Positions 25,881 through 34,763 of a stretch of 54,671 nt of DNA are shown here, piece after piece. Position 1 is the first letter of the stretch. Every line of letters starts with the position of its first letter. The DNA is from Petrotoga olearia DSM 13574 (GTDB lineage Bacteria; Thermotogota; Thermotogae; Petrotogales; Petrotogaceae). Made by a program: the position numbers and the translations under genes. Location of the stretch: positions 1 to 54,671 of the forward strand of contig NZ_AZRL01000001.1 in assembly GCF_002895525.1 (NCBI RefSeq). The letters run 5' to 3'. The notes beneath the pieces were generated by a model. It was given only the letters and a program-made list of their open reading frames with translations. It was not told where the DNA came from and did no database searches.

Positions 25881-27035
25881 ATGATTCTTCAAGGTTTGGA
25901 TATAATGGAAAAAGATGGATTCTCAAAATTCAAAAACAAAAAAGTTGGTTTGGTAATAAATTATTCCTTTGTTAACAAAAATATGGAAGATGGTATAGAA
26001 ATAATGTTGAAAAATGGAGTAGATGTAAGAAAAATATTTACACCTGAACATGGATTATATGGTCTTGCTGATGGAGTTGAATATCCAGATCAGATTCATC
26101 CTGTATATAATATACCAATCATTAGCCTGTATGGAAAGCACAAAAAGCCTACGCAAGAAATGTTAGAAGATATCGATGTATTAGTATACGATATTCAAGA
26201 TGTAGGTTTAAGATTTTATACTTTTATATACACTTTAGCTAATACAATGATTTCTGCCCAAGAAAATAATAAAAAAATCATCGTATTAGACAGAATAAAT
26301 CCTTTAGGGAGAATTGTTTTTGGTTCACGAATAAAAAAAGAATATTCAACTTTTGTTGGTGGATATGAGCTTCCTTTAAGATACGGTTTAACACCAGGTG
26401 AATTGGCAAAGTACTACAAAAAATATCTTGGCCTTGATTTAGATCTTGAAATCATTCCTCTTGAAGGATGGAAAGGAGAATCATTTGAAAACACTAAATT
26501 GAGGTGGAATATACCTTCGCCAGCCCTTCCAACATTTGATTGTACCTTGGCTTACAGTGGAACTTGTCTCATAGAGGGGACTAATGTAAGTGAAGGAAGA
26601 GGCACTCCTAAACCTTTCTGTTTCATAGGAGCGCCTTGGATAGATGAAAACATTCTATACAAATTCATAAAAGAAAAATTCCCTAATTTAATTTTAAGAA
26701 AAAGGTATTTTATACCAAATTCTTCTAAACATGAAGGTAAATTGTGCAAGGGTTTAGAATTTTTCCCTGAAATTAAAGATAATTTTACTATTGTTGCCAT
26801 AGAGATTATACGCCACTTAATTCAACAAAGAGGAAAATTTGAGTTTAGAAAATATATAGATAGAGAAAACCATACACAAAGAGATCATATAGAAAATTTA
26901 TTGGGAGAGGACAAAAAAATTTTCTTTGAGAACGATGACACTTATTTAACCGAATGGTACAAGAGCTCTCAAGAGTTCGTAGATTTTTGTGAAGATATAC
27001 TATTATATGGAGGATTAAGACTATGGAAAATTTAG
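25881..27035 (+). CDS. namZ: NamZ-like exo-beta-N-acetylmuramidase (DUF1343, GH171)
   Basis: Matches DUF1343, whose Bacillus member NamZ removes terminal MurNAc from the non-reducing end of murein glycans. Diagnostic segments are VGLVINYSFVNKNMEDGIE, FTPEHGLYGLADGVEY, PIISLYGKHKKPT, YDIQDVGLRFYTFIYTL, DRINPLGR, YELPLRYGLTPGELA and EGTNVSEGRGTPKPF. At 384 residues it equals the core domain. No signal peptide is present, whereas the Bacillus enzyme is secreted, so it should act on imported or recycled glycans in the cytoplasm. It overlaps nagZ by 13 bp, and murQ follows. NamZ plus NagZ would degrade disaccharides and longer chains stepwise from one end. Confidence 0.9.
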   Translation: MILQGLDIMEKDGFSKFKNKKVGLVINYSFVNKNMEDGIEIMLKNGVDVRKIFTPEHGLYGLADGVEYPDQIHPVYNIPIISLYGKHKKPTQEMLEDIDVLVYDIQDVGLRFYTFIYTLANTMISAQENNKKIIVLDRINPLGRIVFGSRIKKEYSTFVGGYELPLRYGLTPGELAKYYKKYLGLDLDLEIIPLEGWKGESFENTKLRWNIPSPALPTFDCTLAYSGTCLIEGTNVSEGRGTPKPFCFIGAPWIDENILYKFIKEKFPNLILRKRYFIPNSSKHEGKLCKGLEFFPEIKDNFTIVAIEIIRHLIQQRGKFEFRKYIDRENHTQRDHIENLLGEDKKIFFENDDTYLTEWYKSSQEFVDFCEDILLYGGLRLWKI

Positions 27036-28588
27036 AGAAGGATTTGGGGAAATTATTCTTAATAGGAATTCAAGGCACCTCTTTAAATAGCGAAAATATG
27101 AAGGCTTTAAAGTCAATTTTGCCTGGTGCCATCATTTTCTTTTCACGAAACATTGAAGATAAATATCAACTTAGCAAGTTTATCGAAGATATAAAAAATT
27201 TTTTAGATTACGAACCTTTATTTTGCATAGATCAAGAAGGTGGAACTGTAACTAGATTAAAAAAAGGGTTTACTATTGTACCAAGCGCTATGGGCATAAC
27301 TGCAACCAGCCAACCAGAGAACGCTTACATTTCTGCAAATTTGCTTGCAAAAGAGCTGCTGTCAGTTGGAATTGATTGGAACCTTGCTCCCGTTGTTGAT
27401 ATAAACAATAACCCAAAGAATTCCGTAATTGGAATTAGAAGCTTTTCTGATGATAAAAATGTGGTATTAAAATTTGCCCGTGAATATGTGAAAGGATTGC
27501 ATGACGGAGGTGTACTTTCTTGCCTAAAACATTTCCCTGGTATAGGAAACGTCAACATAGATCCTCATTTAGATCTTCCCCAGGGTGAATCAAGCAAAGG
27601 CGACCTTCTTTCAACAGAGCTATTCCCATTTTTAAACATTGATTCCCCTTCATGGATGCCAACTCACGTGTACCTTCCAAAGATACAAAAGAAAAAGGAG
27701 CCTGTATCTTTATCAGAAGAGATTTTAACAGGATTGGCAAGAGAAGAACTAAAATACAAAGGTGTCTTAATTGCCGATGATTTTGAAATGGGAGGAGTAG
27801 CAAACTTTTATACAGCTCAAGAGGCCGTAATAAAATCACTTAGTTCAGGAATGAACATAGTTAGTATTTGCCATTCTTTTGAAAAACAATCAAAAGCCAA
27901 AAACGCTGTATTAAATAAGTACAAAAATGATGATAATTTTAAAAAGAAGATAAATTTATCACTAGAAAGGATCCACTCTCTAATGAAAATTTCAGCAGAT
28001 CTGAAAGAGAAAAACAATAATAAAATATCTTTAGAAGAAGTCGGTAAAAAAGAACATATTAAATTAGCTCAAAATATTGTTGATAAATCTATCACTGTTC
28101 TTAATATGTCTCATGATAAAAGATTTTTGCCTTTAAAAAGCATTGATGAAATTTATTACTTTGATAAAGAGTTGTTATCTTACGGAATTGAGGACAAAAG
28201 AACTCAAATTTCTTATATTATTGAACCTATATCAAAAGAACTCAATGCCAAAGTAAACATATTAGAGACAGGTAAAATAATCGACCATGAGGTAAGGAAA
28301 GAAATAATTCAAAATTCTAAAAACAAAAATATCTTGGTGCTAAGTGAAAATGCATATTTGCATTCAGAATTGGTTGAGTTAATAAGCAAAATGTCCCAAA
28401 AAACAAAAAAACTAATCTTAGTTGCTTTAAGAAATCCATATGACGTATTTATTCCCAAAGTAGAGTACGGAATTTGCACATACGGTTTTAATGAAAATAT
28501 TCTAACTTCTTTACTTAAAATCCTAAAAGGAGAAATAAACCCAACTGGGAACTTACCAATTAAATGGAGGCCAGAATATGTTAGATAA
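27023..28588 (+). CDS. nagZ: GH3 beta-N-acetylhexosaminidase (NagZ-like)
   Basis: Cleaves terminal beta-GlcNAc from muropeptides. The TIM-barrel has FCIDQEGGTVTRL, NLAPVVDINNNPKNSVIGIR, and the dyad region KHFPGIGNVNIDPHLDLP with Asp180 and His182. The nucleophile Asp252 is in LIADDFEMGG. The usual KHFPGHGDT is changed to KHFPGIGNV: the first histidine is Ile and GDT is GNV. At 521 residues it has a C-terminal second domain (about 350-521), as in two-domain Bacillus NagZ, and no signal peptide. It overlaps namZ and murQ, so the three are coupled. A second, more canonical GH3 hexosaminidase is encoded at 31079. Confidence 0.9.
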   Translation: MENLEKDLGKLFLIGIQGTSLNSENMKALKSILPGAIIFFSRNIEDKYQLSKFIEDIKNFLDYEPLFCIDQEGGTVTRLKKGFTIVPSAMGITATSQPENAYISANLLAKELLSVGIDWNLAPVVDINNNPKNSVIGIRSFSDDKNVVLKFAREYVKGLHDGGVLSCLKHFPGIGNVNIDPHLDLPQGESSKGDLLSTELFPFLNIDSPSWMPTHVYLPKIQKKKEPVSLSEEILTGLAREELKYKGVLIADDFEMGGVANFYTAQEAVIKSLSSGMNIVSICHSFEKQSKAKNAVLNKYKNDDNFKKKINLSLERIHSLMKISADLKEKNNNKISLEEVGKKEHIKLAQNIVDKSITVLNMSHDKRFLPLKSIDEIYYFDKELLSYGIEDKRTQISYIIEPISKELNAKVNILETGKIIDHEVRKEIIQNSKNKNILVLSENAYLHSELVELISKMSQKTKKLILVALRNPYDVFIPKVEYGICTYGFNENILTSLLKILKGEINPTGNLPIKWRPEYVR

Positions 28589-29474
28589 CTTGGAAACAGA
28601 AAAAAGCAACCCAAAGACTCAAAATTTGGATGAGATAGACATATTTGAAATACTGCGAATAATTAATCAAGAAGATGCCACAATAGCGTTATCCGTAGCG
28701 GAAAACTTAGAGAATATAAAAAACGTGGTTGTAAACTGTATTTCAGCAATTAAGAATCACGGAAGAATCATTTATGTTGGAGCAGGAACAAGCGGTAGGG
28801 TAGCAGTTATAGATGCGGTAGAAACGGTTCCAACTTTTGGTATAGATTCAGGAATCTTTCTCCCCTTAATCGCCGGAGGAGAACAAGCTTTCTTTCAAGC
28901 TACAGAAAATGTTGAAGATTATGAAGAAGGTGGGAAAAACGACTTGGAAAAAAGTAATGTCCGTTCGGAAGATTATGTAATAGGCATATCTGCCAGCGGG
29001 CGAACACCTTATGTGAAAGGCGCTTTATCCAAGGCAAAAGAAAAGGGATGTAAAACGGCTTTAATTTGCAACGTAAAAAATCCTGAATTGATGAAAATCT
29101 CAGACATTGTAGTTTCTTTAAGAACAGGTCCAGAAGTTATTTCAGGTAGTACAAGAATGAAAGCTGGCACAGCCCAAAAAATGGTTTTAAATATGATAAG
29201 CACTGTCACCATGATAAAACTTGGAAAGACTTTTAAAAACTATATGGTGGACGTTAAAATCATGAATCAAAAATTAGAAGAAAGAGCAGTAAGAATAATT
29301 TCTGAGGTAACTGGGTTGGATAAAAAAACCTGTAAAGAGTATTTAATCAAGGCTGATATGAAACCGAAATTGGCAATATTGATGATTTTATCTGGAAAAG
29401 GCAAAGAATTTTGTATAGAAGCTCTAAAGAAAAACGAAGTATTAAGTGAAGCGTTGAAAACATTAAAGAATTAA
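28578..29474 (+). CDS. murQ: N-acetylmuramic acid 6-phosphate etherase
   Basis: Splits MurNAc-6P into GlcNAc-6P and D-lactate. The SIS-domain protein has 298 residues, the normal size. Motifs are YVGAGTSGRVAVIDAVETVP with Glu82, IAGGEQAFFQATENVED, VIGISASGRTPYVKGAL and GPEVISGSTRMKAGTAQK. ATG at 28578 has GGAGG just upstream inside nagZ. Its substrate can come from AnmK (9205) and from a MurNAc kinase, for which the BadF-type kinase at 16315 is the candidate. GlcNAc-6P deacetylase and GlcN-6P deaminase are not in the window. Confidence 0.97.
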   Translation: MLDNLETEKSNPKTQNLDEIDIFEILRIINQEDATIALSVAENLENIKNVVVNCISAIKNHGRIIYVGAGTSGRVAVIDAVETVPTFGIDSGIFLPLIAGGEQAFFQATENVEDYEEGGKNDLEKSNVRSEDYVIGISASGRTPYVKGALSKAKEKGCKTALICNVKNPELMKISDIVVSLRTGPEVISGSTRMKAGTAQKMVLNMISTVTMIKLGKTFKNYMVDVKIMNQKLEERAVRIISEVTGLDKKTCKEYLIKADMKPKLAILMILSGKGKEFCIEALKKNEVLSEALKTLKN

Positions 29475-29483
29475 ACTCATACG

Positions 29484-29511
29484 AAAATCCCCAAATTCGG
29501 GGATTTTTTAT
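29484..29511 (+). terminator. Terminator of the namZ-nagZ-murQ operon
   Basis: AAAATCCCC at 29484-29492 and GGGGATTTT at 29499-29507 form a 9-bp stem with a six-base loop, followed by TTT, 10 bp after the murQ stop codon. Confidence 0.9.
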
Positions 29512-29724
29512 CAAATTATATTACACTTTTATTTGAAGATCTTATATACTTGATCAACACCATAGGTATTTATCATGTCTTTAACTTCAAGACAGCCTTT
29601 TGAGATTATTGATAACAGTTTTTATCCATTTTAGAAAAGCTGAAAAAAAGTAAAAATTTTACTAACAATTTTGAAAAACTAAGAAAAACGAAGATAAAAT
29701 CAATTATTTGCTCTTAAACGACTC

Positions 29725-29740
29725 TAATTACTCTTAATCA
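29725..29740 (+). promoter_or_regulatory. 16-bp motif upstream of the ROK promoter
   Basis: TAATTACTCTTAATCA matches 14 of 16 bases of the namZ upstream motif and ends 13 bp before the -35 box. Confidence 0.45.
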
Positions 29741-29753
29741 TGTGTAACCAAGT

Positions 29754-29782
29754 TTTACAAAATAACAAATTCGTTGTATAAT
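29754..29782 (+). promoter_or_regulatory. Promoter of the ROK regulator gene
   Basis: TTTACA at 29754-29759 and TATAAT at 29777-29782 with 17-bp spacing. The ATG is 74 bp downstream of the -10 box. Confidence 0.8.
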
Positions 29783-29785
29783 TTA

Positions 29786-29812
29786 GTTAGTTGCCTGCTG
29801 CAAACAACTAAC
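29786..29812 (+). promoter_or_regulatory. Inverted repeat at the ROK transcription start, candidate auto-operator
   Basis: GTTAGTTG at 29786-29793 and CAACTAAC at 29805-29812 are perfect arms around 11 bp. The site begins 3 bp after the -10 box, covering the expected start point, a classic place for autorepression. It could also fold as an RNA hairpin in the leader. Confidence 0.5.
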
Positions 29813-29856
29813 CTATCCATAATATCTATTACACTAAATCAAAGGAGCCACCAAAC

Positions 29857-30963
29857 ATGAAAGAAAACCTTTACACCATAATTAAATTTTTTTGGGAAAA
29901 CGAAGAAGCAACTATAAAAAAAATATCTGAAGCAACCAATTTAGATAAGTCTACTATCTCAAGATATCTAAAAAATCTCAAAGACACCGGAATAATACAA
30001 ACTGTGGGTTCTTTAAAACAAGGTCCAAAAGGTGGGAGAAAGACTCAAATTCTGTCTTTTAATTATAATATATTTAATATTTTAGGTTTAGAAATAGAGC
30101 AAAACGGAATTAATTGTGTTGTCACAAATCTGAAGGGGGATCCAATAGACAACTTTCGTATAAAAGAAAAAATAAACAAATCAAATTTAGTAAACATGGT
30201 ACAAAACATCATTGAGAAAAAGAAAGATTCGAATATCTGTGCCTGTGGAATCTCCCTTCCAGGGATAATTGACTCCAAAGAGGGCGTTATAGTATATTCT
30301 AAAGCTTTAGGAATAGAAAATTTCAAGCTGGTAGAAGAATTATCAAAAGTCAAGGATATCCCTTTTTTGATAGATAATGACTCGAATGTTGGCGCAGCGT
30401 ATTACAATTTAAAATTGAAAGGTTCGGCTAAAAATATTTTGTATGTTTATATTTCTATTCCCTACGATATTCATGATTTTGTAGGGGTGGGGATCGGGAT
30501 TATTATAAACAATCACCTTTATCACGGTTCTAACAACTGTTCTGGAGAATACGAATTTAAATTACGTTTAATAGAAAAAAATAATGGATATGTAAATGAC
30601 TACTATGATTTTCTAAATAACCATTCAGAAGATGAAATTTTCTATGAAATTAAAACTTTCCTAAGCAAATTAGCAAGAGAAATTGGATTATTAGCAGGTA
30701 TTATCGATCCTGATACGGTGATTTTTGACGGGGGTATTAAGTTTTTACCAGAAATTGCTATCAAGTTTTTGATAGAAGAAACAAGAAATAATTTATTTTT
30801 AAGTAAACAAAGAAATATCAATTTTATTACAGAGGAAAAAAACGAACCAGTAACCGCTGTTGGAGCTGCAATAAATTTCATTACCAAAATTTTTGAAGAA
30901 AAACAATACTTAGCAAAAATTTTTAAAAGACAAATTTATAGAGGTACTTTAGAAATAAAATGA
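29857..30963 (+). CDS. ROK-family transcriptional regulator (NagC-like)
   Basis: Residues about 1-65 form a winged helix-turn-helix (TIIKFFWENEEATIKKISEA, then TNLDKSTISRYLKNLKDTGI and a basic GPKGGRKTQ wing). The ROK body follows, with CGISLPGIIDSKEG, DNDSNVGAAYYNLKLKG and FDGGIKFLPE. The zinc-binding signature EIGH followed by CxCGxxGC is absent; the corresponding stretch reads SGEYEFKLRLIEKNNGY. This speaks against kinase activity and for a sugar-sensing regulator. It lies between the namZ-nagZ-murQ operon and the second GH3/ABC operon and has its own promoter. The likely effector is an amino sugar or its phosphate; the targets may be the shared motifs described here. Regulator identity is solid, regulon is inferred. 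Confidence 0.88.
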   Translation: MKENLYTIIKFFWENEEATIKKISEATNLDKSTISRYLKNLKDTGIIQTVGSLKQGPKGGRKTQILSFNYNIFNILGLEIEQNGINCVVTNLKGDPIDNFRIKEKINKSNLVNMVQNIIEKKKDSNICACGISLPGIIDSKEGVIVYSKALGIENFKLVEELSKVKDIPFLIDNDSNVGAAYYNLKLKGSAKNILYVYISIPYDIHDFVGVGIGIIINNHLYHGSNNCSGEYEFKLRLIEKNNGYVNDYYDFLNNHSEDEIFYEIKTFLSKLAREIGLLAGIIDPDTVIFDGGIKFLPEIAIKFLIEETRNNLFLSKQRNINFITEEKNEPVTAVGAAINFITKIFEEKQYLAKIFKRQIYRGTLEIK

Positions 30964-31078
30964 TTTTCAAGTGAGAGAATAAAAATTCTTTCATCCTTCA
31001 GGGAAGGCTGAGTAAAGAGACGCTGAGATAAGTATTAAAGTTTCACATCAATACATATCATACGAGGAGGAAGTTATT

Positions 31079-32509
31079 TTGAACAAAGATGATTTAGGCA
31101 AATTTTTTCTATTAGGTTTTCCAAAAGGAATTAAAAACCATCATTTGGATTTAATTCGAAGGGTAAGGCCTGCAGGAGTTATGCTTTATCCATCAAACAT
31201 GGAAAATCTGAACAGTCTCCAAATAAATATGGAAAGATTATATGAAATTATCGACGAAGGAGTCAAATTGTTCATATCTTCGGATCATGAGGGGGGTCAA
31301 CTAGAAACAGTACCTGGTATTTTTCCATCACCTGGAAACAAAGCGATAGGTTCTACTAATAACCCGAAATATGCCTATGATTACGGAGAATACTTAGGAA
31401 AAGTTCTCAAAAAAAATGGCTTTAATATGTTGTTTGCCCCTGTTTTGGATGTGTTTGCTGAAAATGCAAGCCCCGTGGTCGGATTACGAGCTTACTCAAA
31501 CAATGAAGAAATAGTGTCATCTTGTGGAAATAATTTTATCAAAGGATTAGAGAAAAACAAAATCATCGCTACTTGCAAACATTTCCCCGGTCATGGGAAA
31601 GCAGTCCAAGATTCTCATTATGAAATTCCTGTAATTACAGACATCTGTGAAAAAGATATTTATCCCTTTGAAAAAGCTGTAGAACTGGGAACTAAATCGA
31701 TAATGACCGCTCATATTCTTTATCCAACTTACGATGAACAAAATATAGCTACTTTATCCAAAAGTATTTTAAAAGATTTCTTAAGAGATAAACTGAAATA
31801 TAAAGGAATTATTATAAGTGATGCTTTAGAGATGAAAGCCATTCATGATAATTACTCGCCTAAAGAAATAGTTAATAAATTCTTTTCTGCTACTGGAGAT
31901 ATACTGTTAGTTGGAGACACAGATGCTAATTTTGAACCTTTATACAATGAGTTACAAAAATCTTTTTCCAATGGAGAAATTGAAAAAGACTTAATGGAAG
32001 AAAGTTATAAAAGAATACTTTCGCTGCAAGATCAGTACATAAACACAACTTATGAAACAAGATTCCTAGCCCAAATCGCTGAAAAAGCGATATATACAAA
32101 TATACAAAACAAATTGGATGTCCCTAATGTAACCTTTGTTCTTCCAAATGGAGATCCTTTATCTCCAGCAGATACAAGCAATAAAGATTACTTTGAATAC
32201 AAAACTTTAGTTAAAAGCATGTTTGAAAGTTCTAAAATCATAACTTACGATGTGAAACAAGGTACAACTGATACACCCTTAGAAAGAAGTGAAGTTATTA
32301 TTTCTTTCGTCGTTGATTCATCTAGATTTAAAAACCAACTAAAAATGCAAAAAAAATTAAAAGATTTTTCAAAAGAAGTTATCTACATAATTTTAAGGAA
32401 CGAAAATGATCTTGATAATTATCAAGGGGAAAAATACATACTTACAAATTCTACAAAGCCAATATCTATATATTATGCACTAAAATCTGTTTTGAATTTG
32501 CCCAAATAA
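31079..32509 (+). CDS. GH3 beta-N-acetylhexosaminidase, second NagZ-like paralogue
   Basis: GH3 enzyme of 476 residues, without signal peptide. It carries FISSDHEGGQLETV, MLFAPVLDVFAENASPVVGL, the intact dyad region KHFPGHGKAVQDSHYEIP (Asp178, His180), and the nucleophile Asp248 in IIISDALEMKAI. The core therefore matches the NagZ type more closely than the paralogue at 27023. The C-terminal 150 residues form a small extra domain. Start is TTG at 31079 with GGAGGAAG 5 bp upstream. It precedes a sugar importer and a GNAT gene. A GlcNAc-containing oligosaccharide, from murein or chitin-like material, is the likely substrate; exact linkage is not known. Confidence 0.88.
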   Translation: MNKDDLGKFFLLGFPKGIKNHHLDLIRRVRPAGVMLYPSNMENLNSLQINMERLYEIIDEGVKLFISSDHEGGQLETVPGIFPSPGNKAIGSTNNPKYAYDYGEYLGKVLKKNGFNMLFAPVLDVFAENASPVVGLRAYSNNEEIVSSCGNNFIKGLEKNKIIATCKHFPGHGKAVQDSHYEIPVITDICEKDIYPFEKAVELGTKSIMTAHILYPTYDEQNIATLSKSILKDFLRDKLKYKGIIISDALEMKAIHDNYSPKEIVNKFFSATGDILLVGDTDANFEPLYNELQKSFSNGEIEKDLMEESYKRILSLQDQYINTTYETRFLAQIAEKAIYTNIQNKLDVPNVTFVLPNGDPLSPADTSNKDYFEYKTLVKSMFESSKIITYDVKQGTTDTPLERSEVIISFVVDSSRFKNQLKMQKKLKDFSKEVIYIILRNENDLDNYQGEKYILTNSTKPISIYYALKSVLNLPK

Positions 32510-32595
32510 TCCAAAAAACTTTATAAGGGGGTGATAATTAAAGATTAGTAAAACATATTTATAAGTCTCAAATACTAAAAAGGAGGTATTTAAGT

Positions 32596-33801
32596 ATGAG
32601 TAAGAAGATTTTGTTGATGGTGTTAGTGGTTGGTTTGGCACTTTTGTCATTTGGTAAAACTAAGATCTCAGTATGGCAGTTCATGATGGACGACACTTTG
32701 TCAAAACAAGTGAAAGCTCAATTCGAGGCAGCTAATCCAGATATTGAATTAGAAATTGTTCAACTCTCATGGGCGACAGGTTTTGATAGAATTGTTACCT
32801 CCATCGCAGCAGGCAGCGCACCGGATGTCATTGAGTTAGGAAACACATGGTTGGCAACCTTTGCTTCTCAGGGAGTTTTAAGACCGGTTGATGATATTGT
32901 AGGAAAAGTAAAAGATGATTACGTTGCTTGGAATTTTGTTGAGTATCAAGGAAAAACATGGGGCTTCCCTTGGTTATTAGCGCCCAGAGCCATGTATTAT
33001 AATTTAGAATTACTCGACAAAGCAGGCTTAGATCCAGATAATCCACCAAAAACTTGGAACGAACTTTTAAACGCGTCTCAAAAAATAAACGCTTTAGGGT
33101 CGGATATCTATGGAGTAGGATTATGTGTAGGAGAGTTATATAGCCCGTATCAAGAATGGTTTTTACCAGCAGTTTGGGGAAATATGGGGCATTTTGTTTC
33201 TCCTGACCTAAAAAAGGCGATTTTGAACAGTGAACCAGTCATCGAAACAGCTAATTATTACAGAGTTTTAAGCAACTATGCATTACTAGGAAAGGAATCA
33301 GAACTCGCAGAAGCTTTTGGGAAAGGAAAACTAGGATTTTTCTTTGCTGGACCTGCGTATATCAACAACACTCAAAGAGATTATCCAGAAACCATATTTG
33401 ATGTGGTTCTTATCCCTAAACCAAGAGAGCATCATGGCTATCATGCCTCTTTTGCGGGTGGAGAAGTTTTAGGAATCTCTTCACAGAGCAAAAATGTAGA
33501 GGAAGCATGGAGAGTAATAGAGTTTCTGTTAAGCGAAGAAGTGGCTATGCAGATAACTCGAACCACGGGAGAAGTGTTCCCAACAAAAGTTGGAATAGAA
33601 AAGGACCCATGGTTCGAAAGTCATCCACTACATGCAACATTCCTTGAACAAAACAAATACGCCGTTCCATTCCCACCGCTAGCAGAAGCTAACAAAATCG
33701 AACAATTATTTACAAATATTGTAGAAGAAATACTACTTACAGATGCACCAATAGAAGAAATTTTACAAAAATACAACCAACAAATCCAAAATTTACTTTA
33801 A
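32596..33801 (+). CDS. Sugar ABC transporter substrate-binding protein
   Basis: Family-1 solute-binding protein of 401 residues. Signal peptide MSKKILLMVLVVGLALLSFG is followed by KTKISVWQFMMDDTLSKQVK, FEAANPDIELEIVQLSWATG, and GSAPDVIELGNTWLATFASQ. The GLIDE-like ending GGEVLGISSQSKNVEEAWRV is also typical. ATG at 32596 has AAGGAGG upstream. Two permeases follow after a strong hairpin; no ATPase gene is present. Ligand is probably a GlcNAc-containing oligosaccharide, judging from the GH3 gene just upstream. Confidence 0.9.
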   Translation: MSKKILLMVLVVGLALLSFGKTKISVWQFMMDDTLSKQVKAQFEAANPDIELEIVQLSWATGFDRIVTSIAAGSAPDVIELGNTWLATFASQGVLRPVDDIVGKVKDDYVAWNFVEYQGKTWGFPWLLAPRAMYYNLELLDKAGLDPDNPPKTWNELLNASQKINALGSDIYGVGLCVGELYSPYQEWFLPAVWGNMGHFVSPDLKKAILNSEPVIETANYYRVLSNYALLGKESELAEAFGKGKLGFFFAGPAYINNTQRDYPETIFDVVLIPKPREHHGYHASFAGGEVLGISSQSKNVEEAWRVIEFLLSEEVAMQITRTTGEVFPTKVGIEKDPWFESHPLHATFLEQNKYAVPFPPLAEANKIEQLFTNIVEEILLTDAPIEEILQKYNQQIQNLL

Positions 33802-33824
33802 AAAATTATATGTAAAAATTATTC

Positions 33825-33856
33825 GGGGCAGGGGCGTATTCCCTTTGCCCCTTTTT
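33825..33856 (+). terminator. Attenuator-like hairpin between binding protein and permeases
   Basis: GGGGCAGGGG at 33825-33834 pairs, with one bulge, with CCCTTTGCCCC ending at 33851, followed by TTTTT. The permease gene starts about 35 bp later, so partial readthrough is implied. Confidence 0.75.
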
Positions 33857-33890
33857 GAAACTAAAAAAGAAAAAAGGGGACGTGTTTATT

Positions 33891-34763
33891 TTGAAATTAA
33901 ATAGCAAGTATAACATAACAACTTTTGTTTTTTTACTTCCTTGGATAATAACTTTTATAATATTTTCTTTATATCCAATAATTTTCTCTTTTGGAATAAG
34001 CTTTACAAATTATACGGGATTAAGCCCGGAAATAAATTTTGTAGGTTTGAAAAACTATCTTTCTTTATTTAAAGATGAAATCTTTTTAAAAGCTATGAGG
34101 AATACTTTTGTTTTCGTTATTGGTACAATTCCTTTTACTACGGTAATTTCCATTTTATTAGCTGTCCTAATAAATAGCAAAATGGTTAGATTTAAAGGAT
34201 TATTTAAAGCTGGCTTCTTTTTACCTTCTGTTATGTCTATGGTTGTTATCTCCACAATATGGAGATACATTTACAGTGCCGATGGAATAATAAATTACTT
34301 ACTACAAACAGTAGGAATAGAAAAAAATACAGGTTGGTTGGCATCACCCGATACAGCTCTATTATCTATTATGATTATGAATGTTTGGGCAGCTATTGGT
34401 TATTATACCATAATTTTTTTGGCAGGTCTACAAAGTATTCCTGAAGAACTTTACGAATCAGCTTCTATTGACGGTGCTTCTAGCACCGATAAATTTTTTA
34501 AAATAACACTACCACTAATAAAACCTACACTCTTTTTTGTAATTGCAATAAACACAATCAGATCTTTTCAAATTTTTACAGAAATATTTACAATGACAGG
34601 CGGGGGACCATTGAATTCTACACAAACAATTGTACATTATTTATATATGACTGGATTCAGGCAGTTCAGAATGGGATATGCTTCAGCTATGGCATATATC
34701 TTAGTTATAATAATTTTAATTATAACATTGATTCAACAAAGAGCACTCAGGAGTGAATATTAA
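33891..34763 (+). CDS. Sugar ABC transporter permease (MalF type)
   Basis: Permease with six membrane segments. The EAA loop reads EELYESASIDGASSTDKFFK followed by ITLPLIKPT, and the late segment is FTMTGGGPLNSTQTIVHYLY. I place the start at TTG 33891 (290 residues), preceded by AGGGGA about 11 bp upstream; the frame stays open to TTG 33855 inside the attenuator, and GTG 33882 abuts the ribosome site. It shares its last base with the first base of the next gene region (TAATG junction at 34761-34765), so translation is coupled. Confidence 0.9.
   Translation: MKLNSKYNITTFVFLLPWIITFIIFSLYPIIFSFGISFTNYTGLSPEINFVGLKNYLSLFKDEIFLKAMRNTFVFVIGTIPFTTVISILLAVLINSKMVRFKGLFKAGFFLPSVMSMVVISTIWRYIYSADGIINYLLQTVGIEKNTGWLASPDTALLSIMIMNVWAAIGYYTIIFLAGLQSIPEELYESASIDGASSTDKFFKITLPLIKPTLFFVIAINTIRSFQIFTEIFTMTGGGPLNSTQTIVHYLYMTGFRQFRMGYASAMAYILVIIILIITLIQQRALRSEY

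Larger units (their letters stand above)
29475..29856 (+). other. 382-bp intergenic region with terminator and ROK promoter
   Basis: Besides the terminator (29484-29511), the motif (29725-29740), the promoter (29754-29782) and the inverted repeat (29786-29812), it contains AGTAAAA/TTTTACT at 29649-29663, a loose palindrome. Three CTCT(T)AA-like blocks lie at 29711, 29722 and 29731, roughly one helical turn apart. No gene is seen. Confidence 0.6.
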
